Part shown: positions 48,158-61,170 of the stretch, piece by piece | Numbering within the stretch: the stretch's first letter is position 1 | How the letters are laid out: the number at the start of each line of letters is the position of its first letter | From: Epiperipatus broadwayi | Lineage: Eukaryota; Onychophora; Udeonychophora; Euonychophora; Peripatidae | Reading direction: 5' to 3' | Assembly: GCA_028023455.1 (NCBI GenBank) | Contig: JAQFVV010000288.1 | Location: 680,001-744,000 of the forward strand | DNA length: 64,000 bases | Notes under the pieces: generated by a model | What the model saw: the letters and a program-made list of their open reading frames with translations, nothing else | The model's database searches: none | Told to the model about the DNA's origin: nothing | Program-made: the position numbers and the translations under genes

Positions 48158-48687
48158 GCATCATTTCAATACCGTCTGGCTTTGTAAAAATAAATATTAG
48201 TTAGCAATATGAAGAAAGAAATTGTGTTGCACGTATTTAAAATTTTATTGTTAACATTGCCAATTTTATTAACTCCAAATTTTAATAGCATATTTAGATT
48301 ATCATTTAATATAAGAATTATGTTATTTTTTTACTTAAACTTTCTTTTAGAAAGCAGATCCGAAAGATGCAAAACGCTTTAGATTTTTATAAACTATGCA
48401 TTTAAAAAAAATTTTATTTCTTATTTTATAATGCAATTTATCATTTTATTATCTTCCATTTATTGTAATATAACTTTATAAAATACTTAAAAATATGATC
48501 AAATGCATAAACTGTTTTTTCATTTAATTTTAAACACCAGTGTATTCAAGTGATACATGTAGTGTACCATACATACACACGTACCAGTTTAAATATTTAT
48601 TATTCAATTTAAATAAGTCTTTTATTAAACTTTTTTTTCATGCTTTGTAATATAATTAATTTGAGCTGCTATCAGATTTGTTTTAAG

Positions 48688-48688
<1 letters not shown>

Positions 48689-48749
<61 letters not shown>
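48689..48749. repeat. (AT)n microsatellite at repeat/LINE junction
   Basis: Pure AT tract joining the end of repeat copy B to the 3' end of the minus-strand RTE LINE. Confidence 0.9.
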
Positions 48750-48751
<2 letters not shown>

Positions 48752-48754
48752 TTA

Positions 48755-50045
48755 TCAACCATTATCAATCCACAGCAGGATGAAGGTCTCTCCAAGTTTA
48801 ATCCATCTTCTCCGATCTTTAGCTTCTCTTCTCCACATCACCCCTGCACATTTTCTTGTTTCATCCATCCATCTCACATGTGGTCTCTTTCTGGGTCTTT
48901 TACAATCTCTTGGAATCCAGTTTAAAATTTCAATTGTCCATCTATTATCATCTCTTCTAGCAATATGTCCAGCCCAACTCCAATCTTTTAATTTTTTCAA
49001 TGAGGTCAGTAACACCTGTTTGTTCGCTTACCCATACATTGCGTTTTCGATCTCTTCTTGTTACTCCCAACATACATCTCTCCATACTTCTTTGAGTGGT
49101 CTGAAGTCTCTGTATTGCTCTTCTATTAAGTGTCCAAGTCTCAGATTTATAAGTAAGAACTGGTAAAACACATTTGTTAAAAACCTTCCTTTTCAAACAC
49201 ATAGGCATATTTTCTTTTAGTATCAAGTTATTTCTACCTAAAGCATTCCAAGCAAGTTTAATTCTATGATTAATTTCTTCCATTATGTTTCCATCTGTAT
49301 TAATAATCTGACCAAGATATTTGTAACTGTTAACTTCTTCTAATTCATCATAATCAATCTTTATTTTTATATTTTGAGCAAATCGATTAAACATTACTTT
49401 ACTCTTTTTAACATTTATCTTTAGTCCTACTTTTTTACTTTCATCTGATAATTCCTGCAACATATACTGCAGCTCTGAAGCATTATTTGCAAAAACAACT
49501 ACATCATCTGCGAAATCTAAATGACTTAAATAATCTCCATTTACTTTCACTTCTTTAGTTTCCCATTTTAATCCACAAAATACTTCTTGCAGCACTGCTG
49601 TAAAAAGTTTTGGAGATATGGAGTCACCTTGTCTTACACCTTTCTCAATGTTGACTTTCCCAGTATCATTATGTAATCTAATTGTTGCTGTTGCATTTTT
49701 ATAAATATTCTTTAAAATATGACAATATCCTGGATCTATACCTTGATGATCCAATGCGTTAATCACTGAAGAAATGTTTATAGAATCAAATGCCTTTTCA
49801 TAATCTACAAATCCAAAACATAATGACAACTCATATTCATTTGTCCTTTCTATAACTTCTCTCAACATCTGGATATAATCTACTGTACTAAAACCACTTT
49901 TAAATCCAGCTTGTTCTCTTGGTTGGTGGAAATCCAATGTTCTCTGTAGACGAGTTGTAATTATCTTGGTAAAAATTTTATATAAAACCGATAAAAGGCT
50001 GATATGTCTGTAATTTATAATATCTTCTTTATCACCTTTTTAAAT
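48755..50045 (-). pseudogene. RTE reverse transcriptase, main part
   Basis: Open from about 50040 to 48957 (326 codons counted from the first Met at 49937), then continuing after a frameshift to 48755. Visible boxes: REQAGFKSGFSTVDY, FVDYEKAFDSI (palm A, catalytic Asp), EKGVRQGDSISPKLF (RQG loop), HLDFADDVVVFAN (FADD, both catalytic aspartates), NVKKSKVM, YKYLGQIINTDGN, TYKSETWTLNRR, TTQRSMERCMLG, and after the frameshift WAGHIARRDDNRWT and RPHVRWMDE. The palm is intact, so this copy died recently. The frame ends WIDNG followed directly by TGA in the tail, so the 3' UTR is essentially absent. Confidence 0.9.
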
Positions 50046-50700
50046 ATTAATATTATTACTGCATTCTTCCAATCATCTGGTACATCTTTATCATTTAGAC
50101 ATTTGGTATATAACTTTGCTAAAAAAAATTTTATTTCTTCACCTGCTTCTTTTAATATATCAATTATAATTCCATCATTACCTGGAACCTTTCCTTTCTT
50201 CATACACTTAATTGCGTGTCTCACTTCTTCATTTAAAATTCTGGGCAATTCGGAAGATGTAATAGATATAGGAGGTACTTGTTCTTTAGTACTATATAAT
50301 TCTTGATAAAAATCTTCTACCAATTTCATGATGTCATCTCTCTTTTTAGTAATAATTCCATCTTTTTTTTCTTATTGCAGATATCATTTTCCTACTAATA
50401 CCAAAATGTTGTTTTACATTCTTAAGACTTTTATTTTCTTCTACAGCTTTCCTTGCTAGTTCACAGTTATACTTTCTTATATTATTTTCAACTCTTTTTC
50501 ACACCATTTTACAAAATTCGAAATATTCAATTCTTTTTAATGCATCATTTTTGTATATCTTCATATTCCTTCTTTTCTTCATAAATTCTCTAGTCGCAGT
50601 AGAAATTTTATTGGTCAATTGCTGCTTTTTTCTACCAGCTATCTTTGTTGCAGTTTTTAAAAGTGTATCAGTTATTTTCATATTAATTTCATTCAAATCT
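50015..50700 (-). pseudogene. RTE RT N-terminal region, frameshifted
   Basis: Two open pieces upstream of the palm. 50499-50696 carries STATREFMKKRRNMK and ends at an in-frame TGA within FCKMV; 50015-50329 carries FYQELYSTKEQVPP, then MKKGKVPGNDGI (the K-x-PGxDGI box) and VPDDWKNAVIILIFKK. The pieces are separated from each other and from the palm by a premature stop and single-base frameshifts in A runs (near 50365 and 50040). Everything upstream of about 50840, including the endonuclease, is absent. Confidence 0.85.
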
Positions 50701-50848
50701 GAATCATGTTCAAAATCTACTAATACCTGAAACCGATTTGTAAGTTCTAATTTAAATTCATTAGAATGTTTCTGAAGATTAGGAATATCAACTCTAAATA
50801 TTTTTTTCTTAATAATCTTTGTCTCTCTAGTTTCACATTAACACGTAT

Positions 50849-50849
<1 letters not shown>

Positions 50850-50934
<85 letters not shown>
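50850..50934. repeat. (AT)n microsatellite between LINE and foldback
   Basis: An ~85-nt pure AT tract that marks both the truncated 5' end of the RTE LINE and the left edge of the Penelope-derived foldback. Confidence 0.9.
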
Positions 50935-50937
<3 letters not shown>

Positions 50938-51690
50938 CAATTGAAATAATAAATTTAACAGTTTATAAACTATTATAAACAATCCTTAAATCAGCAGAAG
51001 TACTTTTGGTTAATTTCTTAAACCTGCCTCAACTGCAATTAAATTAAAAAAAAAAACAAAGCGAGGCAAACATCATCAATTCAAATCCCATGAATTTCGT
51101 ATTTTAATGTCAGCAGCTTGTCTATTTATTAAATGCATTTTATTCCTATTTATAAAAATTGCCTCCTTAATTTTTCTTTTATTATGGTTTCTCTCTTCAT
51201 GAAGAATTTTCAAAATCAAATTTAAATTTATATTTACATGTTTTTTCATGATCAAAGAAAACTGAAGGAGACATCAAATCACCATAAAGTAAAAATAATG
51301 GTGATTTGATGTCTCCTTCAGTTTTCTTTGATCATGAAAAAACATGTAAATATCAATTTAAATTTGATTTTGAAAATGTGAAAATTCTTCATGAAGAGAG
51401 AAACCATAATAAAAGAAAAATTGAAGAGGCAATTTTTATAAATAGGAATAAAATGCATTTAATAAATAGACAAGATGCTAACATTAAAGTACAAGATTCA
51501 TGGGATTTGATTTGATGATGTTTGCTTCCGCTTTGTTTGTTTGTTTTTTTAATTTAACGGCAGATGAGTCAGGTTTAAGAAATTAACTGAAAGTTCTTCT
51601 GTGGATTTAAGGATTGTTTATAATAGTTTATAAACCCTTAAATTTATTATTTCAATTATAATTACAATTTTGTTTTAATTAACGGACATT
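50935..51690. repeat. Penelope-derived foldback, ~750 bp
   Basis: Left arm about 50935-51287 and right arm about 51300-51690 are reverse complements over ~350 bp around a short AAAGTAAAAATAA centre. The outer ~100 bp of each arm equal the hairpin at 38499-38692. The right arm reads as a GIY-YIG tail, so this is a head-to-head pair of 3' ends of a Penelope-like element. Confidence 0.85.
51306..51515 (+). pseudogene. GIY-YIG endonuclease C-terminal fragment (Penelope type)
   Basis: A 69-codon frame in the right arm containing FDFENVKILHEERNHNKRKI, EEAIFINRN and LINRQD...SWDLI. These fit the end of the GIY-YIG nuclease of Penelope-like elements: conserved H-E-x(3-4)-N/Y-x-x-RKI-x-EA-x-x-I followed by (M/L)NR(D/Q). 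The N-terminal GIY and YIG strands and the RT are missing, so it is a truncated 3' piece. The left arm encodes the same fragment on the minus strand but interrupted. Confidence 0.65.
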
Positions 51691-51711
51691 TTATTTATAT
51701 TATATATATAT

Positions 51712-51763
51712 AGTACTTAAAACAAATCTGATAGCAGCTCAAATTAGATTTGTTTTAAGTACT
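51712..51763. repeat. small hairpin of the long-repeat tail
   Basis: AGTACTTAAAACAAATCT (51712) and AGATTTGTTTTAAGTACT (51746) form an 18-bp perfect stem around TAGCAGCTCAA-containing loop sequence. It is an inverted pair of the tail block that ends repeat copies B and C. Confidence 0.85.
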
Positions 51764-52279
51764 ATATTGTACCAGTCAAAACACGTTGATCTATCTAATA
51801 TGAGCTGGAACCCAAAAAATGTACTTCAAACCCAGTCAAGCCTGAGATTTAGTTCAAGGACCAATCTGAATTCAAACCCACTCCTTAAGCCCCAGATCAA
51901 ACACCTAATGAATAACATATAATGATGGCACATGAGAATTTATTTTAAATTCAGCCCACTAGTAGAGCAGAGAAGACAAAGAGACTCAATATTAATTAAA
52001 TTAAAATATGCAAATACATAGTTGTAGTTGTACATGTGAAAGTGGAGAAAAAGGAATTTGAACTAGTCAAACAAGTTAGACAATATAAAATAGTTTAATA
52101 TAAAGAATTAATTATATACATTATGACTTAATTATATACATTAATATGTGTGTGAATGAGCTGTCTATCAAACAGTGGATAATTACCTATTTGAATTCAT
52201 GCTGATGATTCTCATATCCTTTTTTTTAACTAAATAGTATATATAATTTAACATACAACTTTGGTAGGTGCAGTATTAG
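51764..52279. other. AT-rich non-coding region
   Basis: No recognisable gene or element. Confidence 0.5.
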
Positions 52280-52370
52280 GATACCAATCAATTATTAAAA
52301 GATTATATAAGATTGCTATTAATGCTTTGGTTTATAGTTCTGAAACATGGTTACTAACATGTTATTTTGG
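52280..52370 (+). pseudogene. small RTE RT fragment
   Basis: A ~30-codon stretch reading KRLYKIAINALVYSSETWLL matches the RTE segment LKRKVFNKCVLPVLTYKSETWTL of the copy at 49.2 kb. It is a short relic cut off on the right by an (AT)n tract. Confidence 0.55.
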
Positions 52371-52387
52371 GGAGCATTCCAAGATTC

Positions 52388-55080
<2,693 letters not shown>

Positions 55081-55555
55081 TATTTACTAAGGCTGTACCT
55101 TAGGAATAAGTGTCTGAAAAATTCAAATGTAGGGACCTCTACAGTGCTTAAACACAAGCTTATGCTATGAAGAAAAGAGGGAATCCTTCCCTACTTCAAC
55201 CTACTTTTATATATGAATACGTGAAGCTGAAGTGGTTAGATCTAAGAGTGTGAAGCTATTCAATACTTCACTAATTAAGTCCACAATTCTTATAATATAT
55301 TAATACTCGCAAAATCTTATGATTTACTATGAGTCAATAGAAAGGTCTTATAGTAAAAAATCTATTACGATAATTTTTTTCTTCACACTCTTAGATCTAA
55401 CCACTTCAGCTTCACCTATTCATCTACAAAAGTAGGTTGAGGTAGGGAAGGAATCCCTCTTTTCTTCATAGTGTAAGCTTGTGTTTAAGACCTGTTGAGG
55501 TCCCTACCTTCGAATTTTTCAGATGCTTATTCCTAAGGTATAGCCTTAGTAAATA
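55081..55555. repeat. inverted repeat with ~175-bp arms
   Basis: Arms 55081-55255 and 55381-55555, for example CTTAGGAATAAG against CTTATTCCTAAG, and AGATCTAAGAGTGTGAAG against CTTCACACTCTTAGATCT. The ~125-bp spacer is unrelated AT-rich DNA. No ORF; a foldback or MITE-like family. Confidence 0.9.
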
Positions 55556-56080
55556 TTACTTAATATAATAATGTGCATTTAATAAAATTTATAATTACAA
55601 TTTTAACAATCTAAAAAATCATTTTTATTATATCTAACAAAATACGTTTTAAATGTTTAAAATTTTTGAATATTTATTGCAATATTTTTATATGTAAGTA
55701 TAATATATTATTATTATTTAATCATTAATATAATTAGGTTATTTACATAGAAGCTAATATTTTAAATACAGCTTCAGGCCATATTCACATTAGCTTCTAA
55801 TATAACGTTATATTTTTGAAAGAAAAAAGTATTTCAAGTCAAAATAAATTATTAATAATTTAAATTTCTTGAAATCTAATAAACATAGTGAAATATGAAA
55901 GATATTAAGAAGAAATATGAATTGCAAAACTTAAAAATCGCATTAAAATAATCTACATAAAATGAGACCCAGGTGTATACAGTTTAATAGAAAAAACAAT
56001 TTAAAAAGAAAGGGTTTTAAAAATGATGTATAATAAAATATTTTTTAAAAATCAATATTTTGTTAGTATGTTTGCTCCTG

Positions 56081-56127
<47 letters not shown>

Positions 56128-56153
56128 AGATATATATATTTTTTTTTTTGTCT

Positions 56154-56205
<52 letters not shown>

Positions 56206-56400
56206 GAGCCGCATTTATGTACTTTAAGAAAAAAAAATTAAAATCAATAATAATAATAAAAATGTTATTGAAAAGTTAAAATTTATAATTTTTAGGAGCA
56301 CATCTCAAAAATATATACATGAAATATATATACACACTAAAGGAACAGGATATGACATAGGATTTAAATATAGGTTAGTAGATAGAACCCAATAAAGCTC
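55556..56400. other. AT-rich DNA with palindromic (AT)n pair
   Basis: Contains a hairpin AGAAGCTAAT/ATTAGCTTCT near 55750-55798 and two (AT)n tracts (56083-56124 and 56160-56203) separated by ATCTCAGATATAT and a T run, with CTCAGA/TCTGAG in inverted orientation. No gene. Confidence 0.6.
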
Positions 56401-56429
56401 AATCTTGGGCTAAGATTGACTGCTTCAAT

Positions 56430-56967
56430 ATATATATATATGTAAACAGAAAATTATGCTTGATGGTGTTTTTGGTAGAATGCCATCTGTTATCATAAAT
56501 ACAAGCGTTAGCAAGTTTTTTAACTTGTGTTTTTTTGTTTTTCATAAATGTACCTTTGAGGTCTTTCTTGCAATGATGTATATTGCAGAGGCTTCTACTA
56601 TGTGGTGATGCTGAACTGAGATCAGACCCATGTAGCTATCTGGCTTGCTATGCTGAGTTTGAAGACATTAACGTGTCTAAAAGATTCACGCTTGCAAGCT
56701 GAATAGAAACTGTTTCATAAATGCTCAGAGTCTGTGTTTAGATCTAGTTTCTTATTCCTGTCTTTCACTGATGATAGCAAATAGCTTGAAATCATGATCT
56801 GAAAGTGGAATTAAAGTTAGAGATAGTGAATGCTCATTCTGACGTTTATGTAAACAGAACACTACGCTTGACGGTGTTTTTGGTAGAACGCCATCTGTTA
56901 TCATAAATACAAGTGTTAGCAAGTTTTTTAACTTGTGTTTTTTTGTTTTTCATATATATATATATAT
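56430..56967. repeat. fragments of the 19.1-kb foldback family
   Basis: 56448-56550 and 56730-56967 both carry TTTTTGGTAGAA(T/C)GCCATCTG then TATCATAAATACAAG and TTTTGTTTTTCAT, i.e. the outer arm of the foldback at 19141-19487. The second also carries its TTTCACTGATGA(T)AGCAAA inner part. Both run in the same orientation, so this is a rearranged, partly direct-repeat version. It ends in (AT)n followed by TGTAAC. Confidence 0.75.
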
Positions 56968-58594
56968 TGTAACGGGAATTAAAAATGCTTAATACCAACT
57001 ATAAGACTTTTTACAACTTTACAACTCGAACTTGTAATTTTAAAAACTTTCTAATTATTTATTTTAATTTTATGAAATCATATTATTTTGCAAAATATCT
57101 TTTTAAAAATCTGTTACTCAAGCAGGAGAGTAAATAGACTTAATAATTACATATCAATCATACCCTCGGTCAGTCTGTGATTTAATAAAATATTAAACTG
57201 ACAGTTGTTTCTCCAGACCAAAGTAACTCTCTGGCTGCCTGAAACATAAAACATCCCATGAGGAATTTATAACAGGTTTAAAACCCAGGATAACCATCCA
57301 ATACTAGGATTGGAACCCATGAGATGTCAACAACATGTTTCAAGCACTTGACCCATGGTTAGATCTTCACATGAGACTGGCTGCACATCTGATTGTGAAT
57401 GGAGAGAGAGAGAAAGATGGAAAAAACAACATTAATAATTTTAAACAAAATTTATTTAAAAAAACAAAAAAAAACAATGATAATAATTATAAATGCAAGA
57501 ATAAGATATAATTAAAATGTAAATACATAAGAAATATTATATATTTAATAAATTTTGCATGCTCATTTTAATGAGTGAGATTTAAAAGTTTTTATCCTGA
57601 TATTAATATTTACCTAGGATTTATAGCACTGCTTTTGGACATTATTTGTCATTTCAACATTGTCTTTGTAGCGATTCTATTAGTCTTTAATTTCCATAGT
57701 AGGTATCATAGTTCCTGGATTTCTTTTGTAGTTGGTTTGTAGTTTGTAGTTGGGTGATCACCCCTTTTGTTCTCAGATCCGGTTAGTTTCTTGGTCCTTG
57801 GCGTTGGTATTTTTAACTGAAGATAGCTTCTTGTAGTCCCTTGTTCAGGTGGCTTGGTTTACCTAATTTTCAATTAATTTAGTAGGGTGGGTTGAAACTT
57901 TGGCAGAAGGTGAGTCAGACTAATATGTTATGGCATTTTGCTAAATGGCACATGGGAGAATAGCGGAGAAAATGACCGAACACAACATTCGGTTCTAGCC
58001 AATAATTCCTTTTAATCTGGCTTGAAATGAACTTAATTCAAACTTAACAACTCTGGCTGAACTCAAAATTTAACCACTGAATTCAAAACTCTATCTCATC
58101 TCTCTCTAAAACAATAGAGAATGTGTGCCTTTTATATTACTCTGATCCCACCCCCCCTGCTCTAGCTTCAACACATTTTATCTCAAAAAATTTAATTATA
58201 ATGTACATTTCTTTATTTCTGTTTCGAATTTTAATTACAGAGATTAGAAATTGTTCAACAAATCAGTCTTGAATTTTAATCCCCAGCCTGATTATTTTTG
58301 TACATACTATTTTAATTAATCACAAACCTTTTATTTTTTACATTAAAACACTTCTTTACCTTAAAAAATATTTTTATCAGATAATATTTTATAAAAGAAA
58401 GACAAGTTATAATTTATTAGTTTCTAACTTATCTCTAAATTTCCCTGTATTTTAGTTTTTATATTTTCAAGTATTGATTCTGATATATTTTTTTAAATTT
58501 TATATATTTTTTTAATAAATAAAAACAAGTGAACTATGTAACTCGTATATATACACACACATTTGTACAACGCATGTATATACATACTGTTACA
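56968..58594 (-). repeat. candidate solo LTR, truncated by the gap
   Basis: Begins TGTAACGGG after an (AT)n tract and ends ...CTGTTACA at the last base before the N run, giving a TG...CA unit of 1627 nt with 6-bp inverted ends, the same end sequence as the intact LTR element. A TATAAAAGGC box on the minus strand (58127-58136) is compatible with a minus-strand promoter. No internal region is visible, and the right boundary touches the gap, so this is tentative. Confidence 0.35.
57280..57400 (-). repeat. possible tRNA-like/SINE-like segment
   Basis: On the minus strand TGGGTTCCAATCC is close to a Pol III B box, about 50 nt downstream of an A-box-like TAACCATGGGTC. Weak and without a defined tail. 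Confidence 0.25.
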
Positions 58595-59094
58595 NNNNNN
58601 NNNNNNNNNNNNNNNNNNNNNNNNNNNNNNNNNNNNNNNNNNNNNNNNNNNNNNNNNNNNNNNNNNNNNNNNNNNNNNNNNNNNNNNNNNNNNNNNNNNN
58701 NNNNNNNNNNNNNNNNNNNNNNNNNNNNNNNNNNNNNNNNNNNNNNNNNNNNNNNNNNNNNNNNNNNNNNNNNNNNNNNNNNNNNNNNNNNNNNNNNNNN
58801 NNNNNNNNNNNNNNNNNNNNNNNNNNNNNNNNNNNNNNNNNNNNNNNNNNNNNNNNNNNNNNNNNNNNNNNNNNNNNNNNNNNNNNNNNNNNNNNNNNNN
58901 NNNNNNNNNNNNNNNNNNNNNNNNNNNNNNNNNNNNNNNNNNNNNNNNNNNNNNNNNNNNNNNNNNNNNNNNNNNNNNNNNNNNNNNNNNNNNNNNNNNN
59001 NNNNNNNNNNNNNNNNNNNNNNNNNNNNNNNNNNNNNNNNNNNNNNNNNNNNNNNNNNNNNNNNNNNNNNNNNNNNNNNNNNNNNNNNNNNNNN
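58595..59094. other. assembly gap (500 N)
   Basis: Exactly 500 N, a conventional placeholder for a gap of unknown size. Reading frames across it are meaningless. Confidence 0.99.
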
Positions 59095-60865
59095 GTTTTT
59101 CTTGTGTGTTGTCAGAGTGTGTACACATAAATAATGGGTGATCATGCAATGTTTAGTGGTTTAATATTAATCCTGAGCAATGAGGGGATTATGGTGGTAC
59201 TGCCTTATTGTTAAAGAACCAACGACTACCAAATTCATAGATGCTGAACTGAGTTCAGAACTATAGTACTATATAAGCAAATGAGCTTTAATTGAAAACA
59301 ATTATTGTATTTTCATTTTGAACACAATGCTTTATGCTTTATTGAAAAAGTAAAAGAAGGCTGATGAAGGGTTGCATTAGTTACTAAGATCTATGTGCGA
59401 TATTCTAAAATCCAAGATTTTTCACTGATTAAAGCCATAAGCTAGAAACTAGTCTGGGGATATTGGATGAGTAGACATTAGATAGGAATTTTATGCAAAA
59501 CATTCTAGCATTTATTGATTACTCTGGTCTACATTAAGTGGTGTTACTGTATGGAGAGTTTGCCCCTGTGTTGTATTGTGTAAGCATAAAAAATGATGAT
59601 TAGGTGATGTTTAATGTCAGATCCATGTTACAATGGAACACAGTTTTAACCAACATTTTTCTCCTCAGGCCAGATCACTGCAACATTGCTTCTTGAATTG
59701 AATCTTTAAATGCTTTAAATACTGAGTTTCATGACTGGACTGGTCTGAGTTTATTGTCTCAGACCTATATCTATAGATGCCTTCTGAAAGATTCATAACC
59801 AGTTATTTACTAGTTTTTTACATCTTTTTGCAACATCATGATTTTAAGAAAACATTTTTTCACTCCCTTTACACACATGTTGTGGAAATAAATAATTTTA
59901 TAGATATTTTAATATGATACCATTGTTTAATAAATAAATAAACAAAAGAAAATAAAATCTTTTTGCTTTCTACATAAGTTAGCAATTAAACTGAGAAGTT
60001 CAAACCTCTCTCAGTACGCTTAGCCAAATCAGATCGCAAATACTGAGACAGAAAATTTAACAAGAAAAAGAGTGGTTCAACTCTCATCTTACTTGCATTC
60101 TATATATCCAAGTCAGTCCAAAGTACTTAGATCTGAAAGTGTGAATCTTAAATATGCTTTTACATTCAACTCACTGAGTGTGAAGATATTTAAGATTCAT
60201 GCTTTCAGATCTAAGTATTTGGACTGACTTGGATATATAGAAAAACAGTAAAGATAAGAGTGGAACCACTCTTTTGATAAATTCTCTGTCTCAGTATTTG
60301 CGATCTGATTGCCTAAGCGCATGAGAGGTTTCACTCCTCTCAGTTTCATTCAATACCGTTCGGCTTTGTAAAAATAAATATTAGTTAGCAATATGAAGAA
60401 AGAAATTGTGTTGCACGCATTTAAAATTTTATTGTTAACATTATTAATTTTATTAACTCCCAAATTTTAATAGCATATTTAGATTGTCATTTAATATAAG
60501 AATTATGTTATTTTTTTACTTAAACTTTCTTTTAGAAAGCAGATCCGAAAGATGCAAAATGCTTTAGATTTTTATAAACTATGCATTTAAAAAAAATTTC
60601 TTTCTTATTTAGTAATGCAATTTATCATTTATTATCTTCCATTTATTGTAATATAACTTTATAAAATACTTAAAAATATGATCAAATGCATAAACTGTTT
60701 TTTCATTTAATTTTAAACACTAGTGTATTCAAGTGATACATGTAGTGTACAATACATACACACGTACCAGTTTAAATATTTATTATTCAATTTAAATGAG
60801 TCTTTTATTAAACTTTTTTTCATGCTTTGTAATATAACTAATTTGAGCTGCCATCAGATTTGTTT

Positions 60866-60870
<5 letters not shown>
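59095..60870. repeat. long dispersed repeat, copy C
   Basis: Matches 46926-48690 (right part of copy B) closely from its first base after the gap: TTTTTCTTGTGTGTT at 59095, CTGAACTGAGTTCAGAACTAT near 59245, and onwards to TTTGAGCTG near 60843. It includes the right arm of the palindrome (to ~59555) and the second inverted repeat (59990-60349). The left arm of the palindrome would lie in the gap. Confidence 0.85.
59990..60349. repeat. inverted repeat, second copy
   Basis: Homologue of 47854-48157 with longer preserved arms: the outer pair CTGAGAAGTTCAAACCTCTC / GAGAGGTTTCACTCCTCTCAG is still symmetrical here, whereas copy B has lost the right outer end. Confidence 0.85.
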
Positions 60871-60959
<89 letters not shown>

Positions 60960-61052
60960 AGAGAGAGAGAGAGAGAGAAGTCTTTATTAAACTTTTTTTT
61001 CATGCTTTGTAATATAACTAATTTGAGCTGCTTTCAGATTTGTTTTAAGTAC

Positions 61053-61087
<35 letters not shown>

Positions 61088-61170
61088 TCTTTATTAAACT
61101 TTTTTTTCATGCTTTGTAATATAACTAATTTGAGCTGCTATCAGATTTGTTTTAAGTACTATATATATAT
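60790..61170. repeat. triplicated repeat tail with (AT)n and (GA)n
   Basis: The ~75-bp block from TCTTTTATTAAAC (or TCTTTATTAAAC) through TTTGAGCTGC to TTTAAGTACTATAT occurs three times (from ~60800, ~60980, ~61087), separated by (AT)n (60872-60957; 61053-61070) and (GA)n runs, and ends in (AT)n directly before TGTAACGA. Confidence 0.9.

Larger units (their letters stand above)
45160..48690. repeat. long dispersed repeat, copy B
   Basis: Same family as 40390-42080 and, for its right part (46926-48690), almost the same as 59095-60870. It carries two inverted-repeat inserts: 46150-47395 and 47854-48157. Ends with the block TTGAGCTGCTATCAGATTTG and TTTTAAGTA next to an (AT)n tract. Confidence 0.7.
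48750..50849 (-). mobile_element. RTE-type LINE, 5'-truncated
   Basis: Minus-strand LINE whose 3' end is at 48750, where the coding sequence runs into GGTTGATAATGA and then (TA)n. It is near-identical to 63282-64000, which defines the same 3' end independently. The upstream endonuclease domain is missing; the element is cut off by the (AT)n tract at 50850. Organisation, RT type and near-absent 3' UTR fit the RTE clade. Confidence 0.85.

Noticed and set aside
58493-59149. Several ORFs of about 200 codons
   Set aside because: They consist of N residues across the assembly gap.
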